A DNA stretch of 64,000 nucleotides from Noviherbaspirillum aridicola (GTDB lineage Bacteria; Pseudomonadota; Gammaproteobacteria; Burkholderiales; Burkholderiaceae_D). The notes below the pieces were generated by a model, which saw only the letters and a program-made list of their open reading frames with translations, was not told the DNA's origin and did not search any database. A program made the translations under genes and the position numbers. The stretch spans positions 37,774 through 101,773 of the forward strand of contig NZ_BPMK01000005.1 in NCBI RefSeq assembly GCF_019656455.1. The letters are read 5' to 3'. Below are positions 45,701 through 53,085 of this stretch, one piece after another. How positions within the stretch are numbered: the stretch's first letter is position 1; the number at the start of each line of letters is the position of its first letter.

Positions 45701-46184
45701 GGCGGGCGTCATCAGCGGCGTGCGGGTGCAGATGACCCAGCGCGGCAAGATGGTCGTCGTCACGCTCGACGACGGCACCGGCACCGTCGATGTCACCGTC
45801 TACAACGAGCTCTACGATCCCAATCGCCACCTCTTCAAGGAAGATGAGTTCCTCGCGGTGCTGGGCAAAGTGTCCGAGGACCGGTTTTCCGGCGGCCTGC
45901 GCGTGACCGCGGAAAAAGTCATGGACATCGCCATGGCGCGGGTCCAGTTCGGCAAGCAGTTCTCGTTCTCGCTGACCTCGCAGCTGGACGCGGCGCTGAT
46001 GAAAAAGATCCTGGCGCCGTACCGGTCGGAGACGGGTTTGCCACTCACCATGCGCTATATGCGGGATGGCGTGGGGAGCTGCGAGATCCGGCTGGCGGAT
46101 GACTGGCGGGTGGCGCCCGGGGATGGGTTGAAGCAGGCGCTGGCGGATTCGCTTGGCGTGAAGGGCGCGGCGGTCGAGTACTGA
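42735..46184 (+). CDS. dnaE: DNA polymerase III subunit alpha
   Basis: An 1149-residue replicative polymerase. Domain order: PHP domain (~1-270, 'THLRLHTEYSIVDGL'), C-family palm with the catalytic Asp pair in 'PDFDIDFC' (~402-408) and 'GRGSGAGSLVAYAL', fingers ('FNKSHAAAYALLSYHTAYLK'), helix-hairpin-helix region, and an OB fold near residue 996 ('QMTQRGKMVVVTLDDGTG'). It is the usual DnaE1 length. It is single and flanked on both sides by repeats. A long antisense frame covers the whole gene and is a composition artefact. Confidence 0.98.
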   Translation: MTTPQFTHLRLHTEYSIVDGLVRIDDVVKAAAKDGQAAMAITDLGNLFGMVKFYKAARGKGVKPIAGCDVWISNDDDRDKPSRLLLLCKNRNGYLQLCELLSKAWLTNVHRGRAEIRTEWLENGASSDLIALSGAHFGDVGQAIDNGNPAAAERCARRWADIFPNRYYLEVQRYGQPNMDQQVRQTVALATRLQLPVVATHPIQFQSREEFIAHEARTCIAEGEILANPRRAKRFNEQQCFRTQAEMAEVFADMPGALQNSVEIAKRCNLQLELGKPKLPLFPTPDGVSLDQFLVIQAKAGLEERLVQLFPDEARREAQRPRYEERLKFETDTIIKMGFPGYFLIVADFIQWGKNNGVPVGPGRGSGAGSLVAYALKITDLDPLEYNLLFERFLNPERVSMPDFDIDFCQENRDRVIQYVKDRYGRDAVSQIATFGTMAAKGAVRDVGRVLDMGYNFCDGISKLIPFKPGKLVTIADAIEEEPLLKERMEKEEEVKQVLDLAQQVEGITRSIGMHAGGVLIAPGKLTDFCPLYTQGGDAGVVSQYDKDDVEAVGLVKFDFLGLTTLTILDRAVNYIKQLDPAMAAFDLAKLPLNDKASYELLTKARTVAVFQLESRGMQGMLKDARPDRFEDIIALVALYRPGPMDLIPDFCRRKHGEKFDYPDPRTEGILSETYGIMVYQEQVMQMAQVIGGYSLGGADLLRRAMGKKKPEEMAQHRLLFREGAAKNGLSQEKADEIFDLMEKFAGYGFNKSHAAAYALLSYHTAYLKAHHPAAFMAANMSLAMDDTDKIKILVEDAEDVCKLQMLPPDINQSDYRFIPVGAPGKKATQIRYGLGAVKGSGQSAIEAIIAARNSGGPFRDLFDFVRRVDKKQINRRTIEALIRAGAMDCFGVDRGILIASVNLAMEYAEQAEASANQVSLFGEGGVMEAPKEYVKAEPWSDKQRLTEEKAALGFYLSGHLFNAYADEVRRFVKTKLSSLDPSRDARLMAGVISGVRVQMTQRGKMVVVTLDDGTGTVDVTVYNELYDPNRHLFKEDEFLAVLGKVSEDRFSGGLRVTAEKVMDIAMARVQFGKQFSFSLTSQLDAALMKKILAPYRSETGLPLTMRYMRDGVGSCEIRLADDWRVAPGDGLKQALADSLGVKGAAVEY

Positions 46185-46189
46185 CGTTA

Positions 46190-46338
46190 GTCGGCCCAGC
46201 CTCCGTGCCGGCCGAGCTGCGGTCGCGGAACCCGGCTCGTGCCGCGCGACCGGTGCATCAACCACTATCCGATGCACCGTTGTTCAGCCCGGCAGGGACG
46301 TGAGCAAGCCCGCCTAAGACCAAGTAGGGCCGGCCTCA
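46190..46338. repeat. degenerate repeat elements and hairpin after dnaE
   Basis: Contains partial copies of the GCCGGC repeat ('CCTCCGTGCCGGCC' near 46200, 'GTAGGGCCGGCCTC' near 46324) and a perfect 9-bp inverted repeat CGGTGCATC/GATGCACCG (46251-46259 and 46271-46279), which might act as the dnaE terminator although no T run follows. The galU remnant begins exactly where the last repeat piece ends. Confidence 0.6.
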
Positions 46339-47019
46339 GACACCGCATACGAACTGGAATCGGAACTCGACGCCGCCGGCAAGACCTCACTGCTTGAGGC
46401 CGTCCGCTCAGCAAAGCCGGACGACATGCAGTGCGTGTTCGTACGACAGCCAGCAGCGCTCGGCCTCGGTCACGCGATCCTCTGCGCGGAAGGCCTGATC
46501 GGCGACGAGCACTTCGCCGTCCTGCTTGCCGACGATCTCCTGGTCGGCGCAGTGCCAGTGACGAAGCAAATGGTCGATGTGTACCGCGAACATGGATGCA
46601 GCGTGCTGGCAGTGCAGGAAGTATCGATTGAGCAGACCAGGCAGTACGGAGTGGTTAAGGGACAGGCAGTCTCCGATTCGCTGTTAAGCATTGAGACGAT
46701 TGTTGAAAAGCCCCTGCCGAAAGACGCTCCTTCCAACCTGGCGGTCACAGGCCGCTACATCCTGAGTCCGAACATCTTCGCCTGCATTCGCAACCAACCC
46801 AGGGGCGCAGGAGGCGAAATCCAGCTGACCGACGGTATCGCCGGTTTGCTTGCAACCGAGCAGGCGCTGGCGTATCGCTATCAGGGCACGCGTTACGACT
46901 GCGGCAGCAAACTCGGCTTTCTTCAGGCGAATGTGGTTCTCGGGGAGGCGCATCAGGACGCTGGGGAGGACTTCAGGGGGTGGCTTGCCGAGCACCTGGC
47001 CACCAGGAATCGGGCGTAG
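46339..47019 (+). pseudogene. galU: 5'-truncated UTP-glucose-1-phosphate uridylyltransferase
   Basis: About 227 codons of galU without its front. In-frame sequence from 46339 gives 'TAYELESELDAAGKTSLLEA' leading into 'VRQPAALGLGHAILCAE', 'VLLADDLLVG', 'VEKPLPKDAPSNLAVTGRYI', 'GAGGEIQLTDGIAGLL' and 'YRYQGTRYDCGSKLGFLQA'. GalU is ~290 residues; the missing ~70-95 residues include the Gly-rich UTP-binding loop, so it cannot be active. The break coincides with a repeat. The first ATG (46426) would give an even shorter fragment. Confidence 0.85.
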
Positions 47020-47174
47020 CTTGCACGCGGTCAAGAGGGTCCCTGTTTTCGACTCCTGGCCGCGACACTTTCAGACCTCACGTGTCTCCAATCAAGGACA
47101 AAAGAAACCCGCCCATGTAAGCTCACCACTCATTCGACGAGTTTAGGGCCATTCAGGAATGGCAAGACGAGCAC

Positions 47175-47750
47175 ATGGAAGACAACACAAGCCAGCAGAA
47201 CCCTGTATTTCTCTCCGAGGCTGATTTCCGGCAAGCGGTCGCATCGCTGCCCTTGATCTCCATCGACATCTGCGTCACAGATCCCTCGCACCGCCTGCTC
47301 ATCGGCCTGCGCACCAATCCTCCGGCCCGCAACTGGTGGTTCACCCCGGGCGGTCGCATCCGAAAGAACGAATCACAAGAAAGCGCGATACGCCGTATTG
47401 CCTGCGGGGAGCTTGGCTTTTCACCGGAAGCACTGGATCAGTTGCGCGGCAGGATGCAGCTGATGGGCGCGTGGGATCACTTCTACCCGGACAGCGCCTT
47501 CAGCCCCGACATCTCGACTCACTATGTGAACATGCCGCACTGGCTGCCCCTGTCCTGGGCTGAGCTGGAACTGCTGAACCCGCCGCTCGCGAATGCCGAC
47601 GCCCAGCACGCGCAATGGCAGTGGATGCCGGTGGAAGAGGCGGCAGCATCCGAGGAGGTCCACTGGTTCGCAAGGCCGTACGCGCAGTGGCTGGCCGAGA
47701 AGCTGCGGGTACCAATAGCGGCCGTATCGAGATCGGCCGTCGGTACCTGA
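47175..47750 (+). CDS. GDP-mannose mannosyl hydrolase-like Nudix protein
   Basis: A 191-residue Nudix protein. The box reads 'GGRIRKNESQESAIRRI' then 'GELGF': it lacks part of the REUXEE signature, exactly the deviation found in Gmm/NudD GDP-mannose hydrolases. 'LLIGLRTNPPARNWWFTPGGRI' and 'YPDSAFSPDISTHYVNMPHWLPL' also match that family. The C-terminal ~35 residues are longer than E. coli Gmm. Usually found in colanic acid/O-antigen clusters; no GDP-mannose genes are nearby. A terminator follows. Confidence 0.85.
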   Translation: MEDNTSQQNPVFLSEADFRQAVASLPLISIDICVTDPSHRLLIGLRTNPPARNWWFTPGGRIRKNESQESAIRRIACGELGFSPEALDQLRGRMQLMGAWDHFYPDSAFSPDISTHYVNMPHWLPLSWAELELLNPPLANADAQHAQWQWMPVEEAAASEEVHWFARPYAQWLAEKLRVPIAAVSRSAVGT

Positions 47751-47781
47751 TCCGGGAAATATTTGCAGGCACCAGCGATAA

Positions 47782-47815
47782 AAAAGCCAGGTTCATCCGA
47801 TGCCTGGCTTTTGTG
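47782..47815 (+). terminator. Rho-independent terminator
   Basis: Perfect 10-bp inverted repeat AAAAGCCAGG (47782-47791) / CCTGGCTTTT (47803-47812) with an 11-base loop. It ends in T residues and lies 32 bases after the Nudix stop codon. The A-rich 5' arm makes it potentially bidirectional. Confidence 0.75.
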
Positions 47816-47931
47816 TTTATGCGCCGCTGGCGCACGGAGCTATACCCTACAGTGCGCCAGACAGCAGTGTGCGAAGCCCGCTGCTTCATCAAGGACTCAA
47901 CCGCGTCGGCTAATCCCGGAATAGCGTCGAG

Positions 47932-48354
47932 TTGCGCATTGAGTGCCGCGACGACCGACTCGAAAATGAACTGCACGCGTTGGACGTGAGGTTCGAGAAG
48001 TGGGACCTGGCTCCGAGCAAGGTGGTGCACCGCAATGGCAACAAGCTCAGGCTCGAGCAGAACGGGCGGGTGTTCATCGGGCCGATTCCCTGGTCGTTTG
48101 ATTATGTGCGGGATGTGGAGTTGACTGCGCCGACGCGGATCCGGTCGGTGATTGTTGGGGGGAGCCTGGCCAGTGGGGAGGTGATTACCGATCTGAAGCG
48201 GCAGGGGGATGCGACGCATATCAGTTATCGGAGTGAGGCGGTGATGGGGGTGTGGGTGCCGCTGGGGATCAGCGAGGCGGTGATTCGGCAGCAGGTGCTG
48301 GATCAGCTGGGGCAGATGCGGGATGAGATGGTGCGGCGGCGTGGCCTTCGCTGA
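47932..48354 (+). pseudogene. 5'-truncated SRPBCC-family protein
   Basis: A 140-codon frame whose last ~115 residues match the core of SRPBCC (START-like) lipid/ligand-binding proteins: 'SKVVHRNGNKLRLEQNGRV', 'PWSFDYVRDVELTAPTRIRS', 'THISYRSEAVMGVWVPLGI', 'QVLDQLGQMRDEMVRR'. The signal peptide and first part of the domain normally preceding 'SKVV' are missing, and a TAA lies just upstream in frame, so this is probably a 3' fragment. Codon usage is unlike its neighbours (many GGG and TTG). It overlaps the convergent CheD-like gene by 86 bases. Confidence 0.6.
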
Positions 48355-49177
48355 GCATGGGGCGCTTGGGCCGGTTGATGGCCGCGTCGCAGGGATCGTC
48401 GTCTGCGCGGCGTTTTCTTGATCCACCGTCCTCCCTGGCTGGCATCTGTTCGTCAGCCGCTACGACATCGGAATGGCTGCGGTCGGACGGGTCGGGGGCC
48501 TGTTCGGATACGACGGCCAGTTCGGTCACGAATTGCACTGTGTGATCCGGGCGAACGACCGCCCCCAGACAGGTTGATTTGCCCTCCCTCAGTTCACAGG
48601 TCTCGTCGAAATGCAGCTCAATTTCCTGCTCTTGAAAAAACCGGCGCAACATCCGGGCGTCGGCTATGGAATCTGCGTCACCGCCGTGCATCGCTGCCTT
48701 GACCGTCAGTCCTCTGGCACGCATCTTCTCAATATGCCGTGCTATCGGGTCCAGAAATTCCCCTTTGTTGTCGTCAAACGCAAATACGTGAAATATCCGA
48801 GCATTGGCGCCGGGTGCCGGGACGCCCTCACTCAGGTTTTCTGCTCCGATGGCCACTGCGATGCACGGACCCGTCCCGTCAGTAAGACATAGGGTGTTTA
48901 CCTGCGAAGAGCCGGCGCTGGCAACGACGCCGGGCTCGTCGTTGTAGCCAACGATCTTCACCGTCTGCGAAGTGTCGAGTATGTGTCGCCGGATATTCTC
49001 CTCGCGTGAGCGCAGCACGCGCACATCCGCTGCCGTTTCATCCGTTTCAAGTTCCGTCATGGTTTCTCTATTCTTGATCGGGTGGCCCGGCCTGCTCCGG
49101 ACAGTCTCGTACTGTTCGCGGGTCAGTTGCGTGAAGCCCTGGCTCACGGTGAAGCTGTGGCGCGAGATATAGGTCAT
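48269..49177 (-). CDS. CheD-like putative protein deamidase, possible effector
   Basis: A 302-residue protein of unknown function. Residues ~72-222 resemble the CheD/CNF deamidase fold: 'CLTDGTGPCIAVAIGA' (candidate nucleophile Cys105) followed by His130 in 'ARIFHVFAF', then 'AAMHGGDADSIADARMLRRFF', parallel to the GG and RN regions of CheD. The C-terminus carries two basic clusters, RKRR (254-257) and RPKRP (269-273), spaced like a bipartite nuclear localisation signal, and a Pro/Ala tail. No che genes are nearby. The start may be ATG 49177 or the internal Met at residue 40. Deamidase function and effector status are inference. Confidence 0.6.
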   Translation of the reverse strand: MTYISRHSFTVSQGFTQLTREQYETVRSRPGHPIKNRETMTELETDETAADVRVLRSREENIRRHILDTSQTVKIVGYNDEPGVVASAGSSQVNTLCLTDGTGPCIAVAIGAENLSEGVPAPGANARIFHVFAFDDNKGEFLDPIARHIEKMRARGLTVKAAMHGGDADSIADARMLRRFFQEQEIELHFDETCELREGKSTCLGAVVRPDHTVQFVTELAVVSEQAPDPSDRSHSDVVAADEQMPAREDGGSRKRRADDDPCDAAINRPKRPMLSEGHAAAPSHPASAPADPAPAAESPPR

Positions 49178-49424
49178 TGTGGTTGCGCGACGCGGGACAT
49201 GTCGCTTTCGATGAGATGCGTGGTGAGTCGGAGGGGACGTTTCATTAGTTCCTTGTTTGCGCGTCGTTCTGGACGTGGCTGTCTGTTGTGGTGAGCGTGT
49301 TCCTGGGGCTCTCGAAATTGGAAGCGGGGTGCTTGTGACCGCGCGCAGTCCATTGACGTTCGGGCTGCCTGGCGGGTGATGATGGGCTATGAGCGGAGGG
49401 GGGCGTTCTCCGGAGCGGGCGGAG

Positions 49425-49460
49425 GTTGGCCGGCACGGAGGCCGGCCCTACTTGGGCTTT
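49425..49460. repeat. single dispersed GC-palindrome repeat
   Basis: One copy of GCCGGCACGGAGGCCGGC followed by CCTACTTGGGC, the same core and flank as in the 42-kb array. It sits in an otherwise gene-free ~400-base stretch (49178-49577) that is T/G rich on the plus strand with repeated GTTTGTGTGGCTG-like words and no convincing gene. Confidence 0.75.
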
Positions 49461-49577
49461 CGAGGTTTTGCGTGGGTGTTTGTGTGGCTGTTGGAGTGTT
49501 TTGCGCAGGTGTTTATGTGGCTGCTGGGGTGTCTTGCGGGGTTTTTTGTGGCCGCCGAGTTGCTTTGCCGGGGCTTG

Positions 49578-49722
49578 GTTAGCTGCTTTAATGCCCTCCT
49601 TGACAGCACATCCTCGGGATGCCGCTCCAGTCTGAATGCCATTTCTATCATCAGCGCGCGCATCGGCTCGTTTTCGGCCAGGCCGTCTCGCTGAATCTTC
49701 TCTATGCCTGCGTCGCGCCTGC
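49578..49722 (-). pseudogene. duplicated 3' fragment of GNAT gene
   Basis: About 145 bases that copy the end of the GNAT gene at 51231-51833. Minus-strand translation 'AGIEKIQRDGLAENEPMRAL' and 'RLERHPEDVL' matches 'AGIEKIQGDVLAENEPMRAL' and 'RLERHPEDVL' in the intact gene. DNA identity is high but with scattered differences, so the copy is not recent. The stop codon of the HipA-like gene (49702-49704) is inside this fragment. Confidence 0.85.
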
Positions 49723-51075
49723 GGCAACTTGTGCACGGCGGACGATGCGCGCGTTGTCCTCGCATCGGGTGCGAAAGCCCTGGCTGATACGCTGGTCCCC
49801 GGCAGCGCGCTCCCAGAATGACAGGGCCGCCTGGGCGGCTTCCTGCCAGGCGTCCAGTTCGGCGGGCACGGGCAGTGGAGGATTCAGGGAGCGGTCCGGT
49901 AGTTCCACGCCACGTATCGGGGCGTAGAGCATGGGCAGCATGTCGTAGACCGGTGCCAGCACCAGGCCCGGCCGAAAGGCGAGGTTCCCGTCGTGCATGT
50001 CGTTGTTGCCGATCAGCTGGCCGAAATGCCAGATTCTCGCCACCTGGTCCACCACTTTCTCATCGATCAGTTTCAGCGCATGCAGCCTGCGGGCGCCGGC
50101 GATCCAGTCCTTGCCTCGCATTCCGATCATGGCGTCATTCATGGCGGCCCAGGTGCAGACCGGGGAGCGTCCGTGTGCGGCGTGACGGTCGAAGCGAACG
50201 ACTTCAAGGAAGGTGCGCCCGCCGGCCTGGATGATCTGGCTGCGCGCGGCGGCGATGTGCAGCCGCGTGGAGATTGTCTCCAGCGCGAGGTGCTCGCACA
50301 CGAGCAGATCCGACCACCGGCGGGTGCCGGCAGATTCATCGTTCCCCGAGAACTTCACAATGGTGTGTACCCGCTCTCCGTCAAGGAGGCGCCGGGAGGT
50401 GAATTTTGGGAATTCGCCGGCTGCCGAGGATCCGGCATTGCCGTGGGTCATCGCACGCGCCGCCGCCTCGAGGTAGTCGTCTGCGACTTTACCGTCATCG
50501 TCCGGGAGAAAGTCTTCGGGGGCGAGCAGGGAATCCAGGTACAGGCGGTAGGCCGCTTCGCCCAGAATGTAATTGCCGGGCATGTCCGATCCCAGTAGCG
50601 ACAGGGCATGGAGGATGTCATCCTCCGACCAGTTCGCGGGATCGGGTTCAACCTGAAGGACGTGTGCATGGGCCCGGGCGAAATGACGGCCCAGGAATCC
50701 CTGCGGCCGCATATCGTCCAGGGGATAGGGGAGGCTGTCAAACCAGCCGTCCACCATGTCGCCCCGCAGCGGCCATTCAAACTCGGCATGAAGCGCCAGG
50801 GCGCTACCGTGCGGGTACATCGGGTCGATGACGCCCACTTGCGCGCCCCGTCCGTGCTCGTCGATACGGTACAAGGGAAAGGCATCCCGGCGGCCGCGAA
50901 TGGTACGGCGGGCCGCGTAGGCGGTTCGCCGCGCGCTACCCCGGACGATAATTTCGTCGCGGTGCTGCCGGATAGCACGCATCATCGTCGGTCTCGACAC
51001 GCGCATCCTGTCGAGCAACTCCGCGGCGGGCATCCGGCCCCAGGTGCGCAGCAATGGCAGAGGTGAGCCGGCCAT
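49702..51075 (-). CDS. HipA-family serine/threonine kinase, YjjJ/HipH type
   Basis: A 457-residue HipA-like kinase with its own N-terminal HTH (residues ~12-45, 'MPAAELLDRMRVSRPTMMRAI'), as in E. coli YjjJ (HipH). Seen: the 'GEFPKF' P-loop-like element (220-225), ATP-contacting Lys241 in 'TIVKFS', the catalytic loop 'GNNDMHDGN' (356-364) and metal Asp378 in 'VYDMLP'. These kinases act as growth-inhibiting toxins without a separate HipB; no hipB-like gene is adjacent. RBS GGAG lies just before the ATG at 51075. Its last codons are made from a duplicated GNAT fragment. Confidence 0.88.
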   Translation of the reverse strand: MAGSPLPLLRTWGRMPAAELLDRMRVSRPTMMRAIRQHRDEIIVRGSARRTAYAARRTIRGRRDAFPLYRIDEHGRGAQVGVIDPMYPHGSALALHAEFEWPLRGDMVDGWFDSLPYPLDDMRPQGFLGRHFARAHAHVLQVEPDPANWSEDDILHALSLLGSDMPGNYILGEAAYRLYLDSLLAPEDFLPDDDGKVADDYLEAAARAMTHGNAGSSAAGEFPKFTSRRLLDGERVHTIVKFSGNDESAGTRRWSDLLVCEHLALETISTRLHIAAARSQIIQAGGRTFLEVVRFDRHAAHGRSPVCTWAAMNDAMIGMRGKDWIAGARRLHALKLIDEKVVDQVARIWHFGQLIGNNDMHDGNLAFRPGLVLAPVYDMLPMLYAPIRGVELPDRSLNPPLPVPAELDAWQEAAQAALSFWERAAGDQRISQGFRTRCEDNARIVRRAQVAAGATQA

Positions 51076-51084
51076 ACATCTCCG

Positions 51085-51175
51085 TGAAACGATTCCTGAA
51101 ACGGCTGTTTCGAGGTAAAGAGAAGAACCAGAGTCCTTTTCCTGAAACGATTTATGAAACGATTCACGGAGTATA
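51085..51175 (-). promoter_or_regulatory. iterated TGAAACG operator-like sites upstream of the HipA-like gene
   Basis: Four direct copies of TGAAACG (plus strand 51085, 51097, 51143, 51155) in two pairs, each pair 12 bases apart, lie between the kinase ATG (51075) and a minus-strand -10-like TATACT (plus 51170-51175). CCGTGAA and TTCACGG bracket the set. The arrangement suggests cooperative binding of a repressor, perhaps the kinase's own HTH domain. No convincing -35 is seen. Confidence 0.5.
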
Positions 51176-51230
51176 ACCGATCAGGGCTCGGCCCGACGCC
51201 CCTCGGGATGCATGAGCTCGGACAAGGGTC

Positions 51231-51833
51231 TTATGCCAGTCCTGCCGGTGCCAGTTGCTTCCACGCCTTCCTCAACAGCACATCCTCGGGATGCCGCTCC
51301 AGCCTGAATCCCATCCCCATCATCAGCGCGCGCATCGGCTCGTTCTCGGCCAGAACGTCTCCCTGAATTTTTTCTATGCCTGCGCCGCGGGCGACTCTGA
51401 TCAGTGCGCGGATCATGCGGGTGGCGATGCCGTTGCGCTGGCGCTCGTCCGATACGACGACGGCGAAGTCGGCGTGCTGCGGATAGCCGTCGGCGACGTA
51501 CTGGGCCATGCCGATGGCGACTTCCCTGCCGTCTTCGATGACCGTGGCGATGAGGTTCATCGCGCGGGTGGGCTCGGCCTGGGTGAAGCGGGCGAGCAGT
51601 TCGGGCGGCAGTTCGTGCAGGGGGTAGAAGAAGCGGTGGTAGCGGCTTTCCATCGACAGCCGGCGGATCATGGCTTGGATGAGGCCGGCGTCCTGCGGAC
51701 GGGCAGGGCGCAGGCGGACGGTGACGCCGTCGCGCAGGCGCCAGTTGTCGTGCACCTGGCCGCCGGCCCGGGCGTCGGGCCAGAACGGGAGCAGGCGCCG
51801 GCGGGCGCGCAGGCAGGGGAGCAGGGTGGGCAT
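51231..51833 (-). CDS. GNAT-family acetyltransferase
   Basis: A 200-residue protein with a GNAT domain from residue ~30: 'VRLRPARPQDAGLIQAMIRRLS', 'YHRFFYPLHELPPELLARF', 'ADFAVVVSDERQRNGIATRMI' (acetyl-CoA loop), 'DVLAENEPMRALMMGMGFRLE'. It resembles the acetyltransferase part of Pat-type protein acetylases, but without the CoA-ligase-like domain. Start ATG 51833 is preferred to 51854 because GGAG lies at the right distance and the upstream codons overlap the DUF2917 stop. It is downstream of DUF2917 on the same strand. Confidence 0.85.
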   Translation of the reverse strand: MPTLLPCLRARRRLLPFWPDARAGGQVHDNWRLRDGVTVRLRPARPQDAGLIQAMIRRLSMESRYHRFFYPLHELPPELLARFTQAEPTRAMNLIATVIEDGREVAIGMAQYVADGYPQHADFAVVVSDERQRNGIATRMIRALIRVARGAGIEKIQGDVLAENEPMRALMMGMGFRLERHPEDVLLRKAWKQLAPAGLA

Positions 51834-51846
51834 CGCGGGCTCCGAT

Positions 51847-52194
51847 TCAGGCAAATGCGGGGCGGCCGGCCGGCAGGGCGGCGGGGCGCTGGACCGAGGC
51901 GTCGCGCGGGCGGATCGCGAGGCAGGCGTCGGCGTCGCCGAGGGTCCATAGCAGCACCGGGCCGGAACGGTCGACGATGTATTCCTGGCCGGGTTCGAGC
52001 ACGATGTCCCGGATGTCGCCGTCCTGGGTGATCCAGACTTCGCCGTGCAGCGCGCGTACGCGCCAGCCGAGGGCGTTGCGCATGCTGGCGCCCCGGGTGC
52101 GGACGAGCCGCAGGGTGGTGCCTTCGGGCGGGAGGGTCGCCGCGCGCGGTCTTGTGGATGCGGCGGTGTCGATGGTGGTGAGGGTGGCTTTCAT
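51847..52194 (-). CDS. DUF2917 protein
   Basis: A 115-residue protein with the DUF2917 core (~25-95): 'TLRLVRTRGASMRNALGWRVRALHGEVWITQDGD' region and 'IVLEPGQEYIVDRSGPVLLWTLGDA'. Function unknown; a cupin-like small fold is likely. ATG 52194 has AAGGAG seven bases upstream. Stop lies 13 bases before the GNAT start. In related bacteria DUF2917 genes are often next to a LysR gene; here the LysR gene is separated by a repeat array. Confidence 0.85.
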   Translation of the reverse strand: MKATLTTIDTAASTRPRAATLPPEGTTLRLVRTRGASMRNALGWRVRALHGEVWITQDGDIRDIVLEPGQEYIVDRSGPVLLWTLGDADACLAIRPRDASVQRPAALPAGRPAFA

Positions 52195-52223
52195 CGCGGG
52201 CTCCTTCGGTTCGGGCGGTGCGT

Positions 52224-52286
52224 GTTGCACTGCAACCGTGGAGTCATTATGGTTTGTTCGGTTGTATTTACAATCCGTTAAAACGG
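52224..52286 (-). promoter_or_regulatory. DUF2917 promoter region with palindromes
   Basis: On the minus strand: -35-like TTGTAA (plus 52268-52273), 16-base spacer, -10-like CATAAT (plus 52246-52251). A perfect palindrome GTTGCA-C-TGCAAC (52224-52236) lies just downstream of the -10, and CCGTT-AA-AACGG (52275-52286) just upstream of the -35. Either could be an operator, for instance for the LysR regulator encoded beyond the repeats. Confidence 0.45.
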
Positions 52287-52324
52287 AATAAGATTGTTTC
52301 TGTCGGTGGACAATCGTGGTGGGG

Positions 52325-53085
52325 TGGCGGCGCGTGAGTAGGGGCGGCCTCTGTGCCGATATTGCGGAGGTGGTGCAGATGAGTGCGCTTGTTAATGCCG
52401 GGGATGTTTGTGCTTTTCTCCGGACGACAGGAGGCTGAGCCGGCAGGGACGCCGGCTCTACCTGGGCTGTGGGGTTGTGCGGCGTGGCGGGGTGGGTAGT
52501 CTTTGCATCCGCGGGCCTGGGCAAGGACAGTGGGGCCGGCCTCCGTGCCGGCCTGGCGGTGGTTGTGCAGATGACTGCGCTTGTTAATGCCGGGGATGGT
52601 TGTGTTTTTCTTCGGACGGAGGGAGGCTGAGCCGGCAGGGACGCCGGCTCTACCTGGGCGGTGGTGGTTGTGCGGCGTGGCGGGGTGACGGGGGTTTGTG
52701 GTCTCTGTACCCGCAGGCCTGTGGAAGGACAGTGGGGCCGGCCTCCGTGCCGGCCTGGCGGAGGTGGTGCGGCTGTCTGCGCTTGTGAATGGCGGGGATG
52801 TTTGTGTTTTTCTTCGCGCTGAGGGAGGCTGAGCCGGCAGGGACGCCGGCTCTACCTGGGTGGTGGTTGTGCGGTGTGTCGTCGCTGGGGTTTGTGGTCT
52901 TTGCGCGCGCAGGCCTGTGCAAGGACAGTGGGGCCGGCCTCCGTGCCGGCCTGGCGGAGGTGGTGCGGCTGACTGGGCTTGTGAATGCCGGGGAGGTTTG
53001 CGTTTTTCTTCGGACGGAGGGAGGCTGAGCCGGCAGGGACGCCGGCTCTACCTGGGCTGTGGTGGTTGTGCGGCGTGTCGTCGCT
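52325..53085. repeat. dispersed GC-palindrome repeat, tandem array 2
   Basis: Four tandem units with a period of about 192-202 bp (the shared GAGCCGGCAGGGACGCCGGC starts near 52437, 52629, 52831 and 53027). Each unit has two palindromes in opposite sense, AGCCGGC-AGGGAC-GCCGGCT and GGCCGGC-CTCCGT-GCCGGCC, separated by ~100 bases with a conserved TTTTTCTTCGGACGGAGGG-like stretch. ORFs through it, giving peptides such as 'EPAGTPALPG', are artefacts. Confidence 0.88.

Noticed and set aside
42699..46277. 1192-codon open frame antisense to dnaE
   Set aside because: High-GC codon bias opens the opposite strand; its protein has no family character and dnaE is unambiguous.
47500..48426. 308-codon minus-strand ORF over the Nudix and SRPBCC genes
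   Set aside because: Runs through a terminator and antisense to two recognisable genes; composition is artefactual.
52325..53085. Possible CRISPR array or small proteins in the tandem repeats
   Set aside because: Units are ~200 bp with no short repeat/unique spacer pattern, and the encoded peptides change frame between units.
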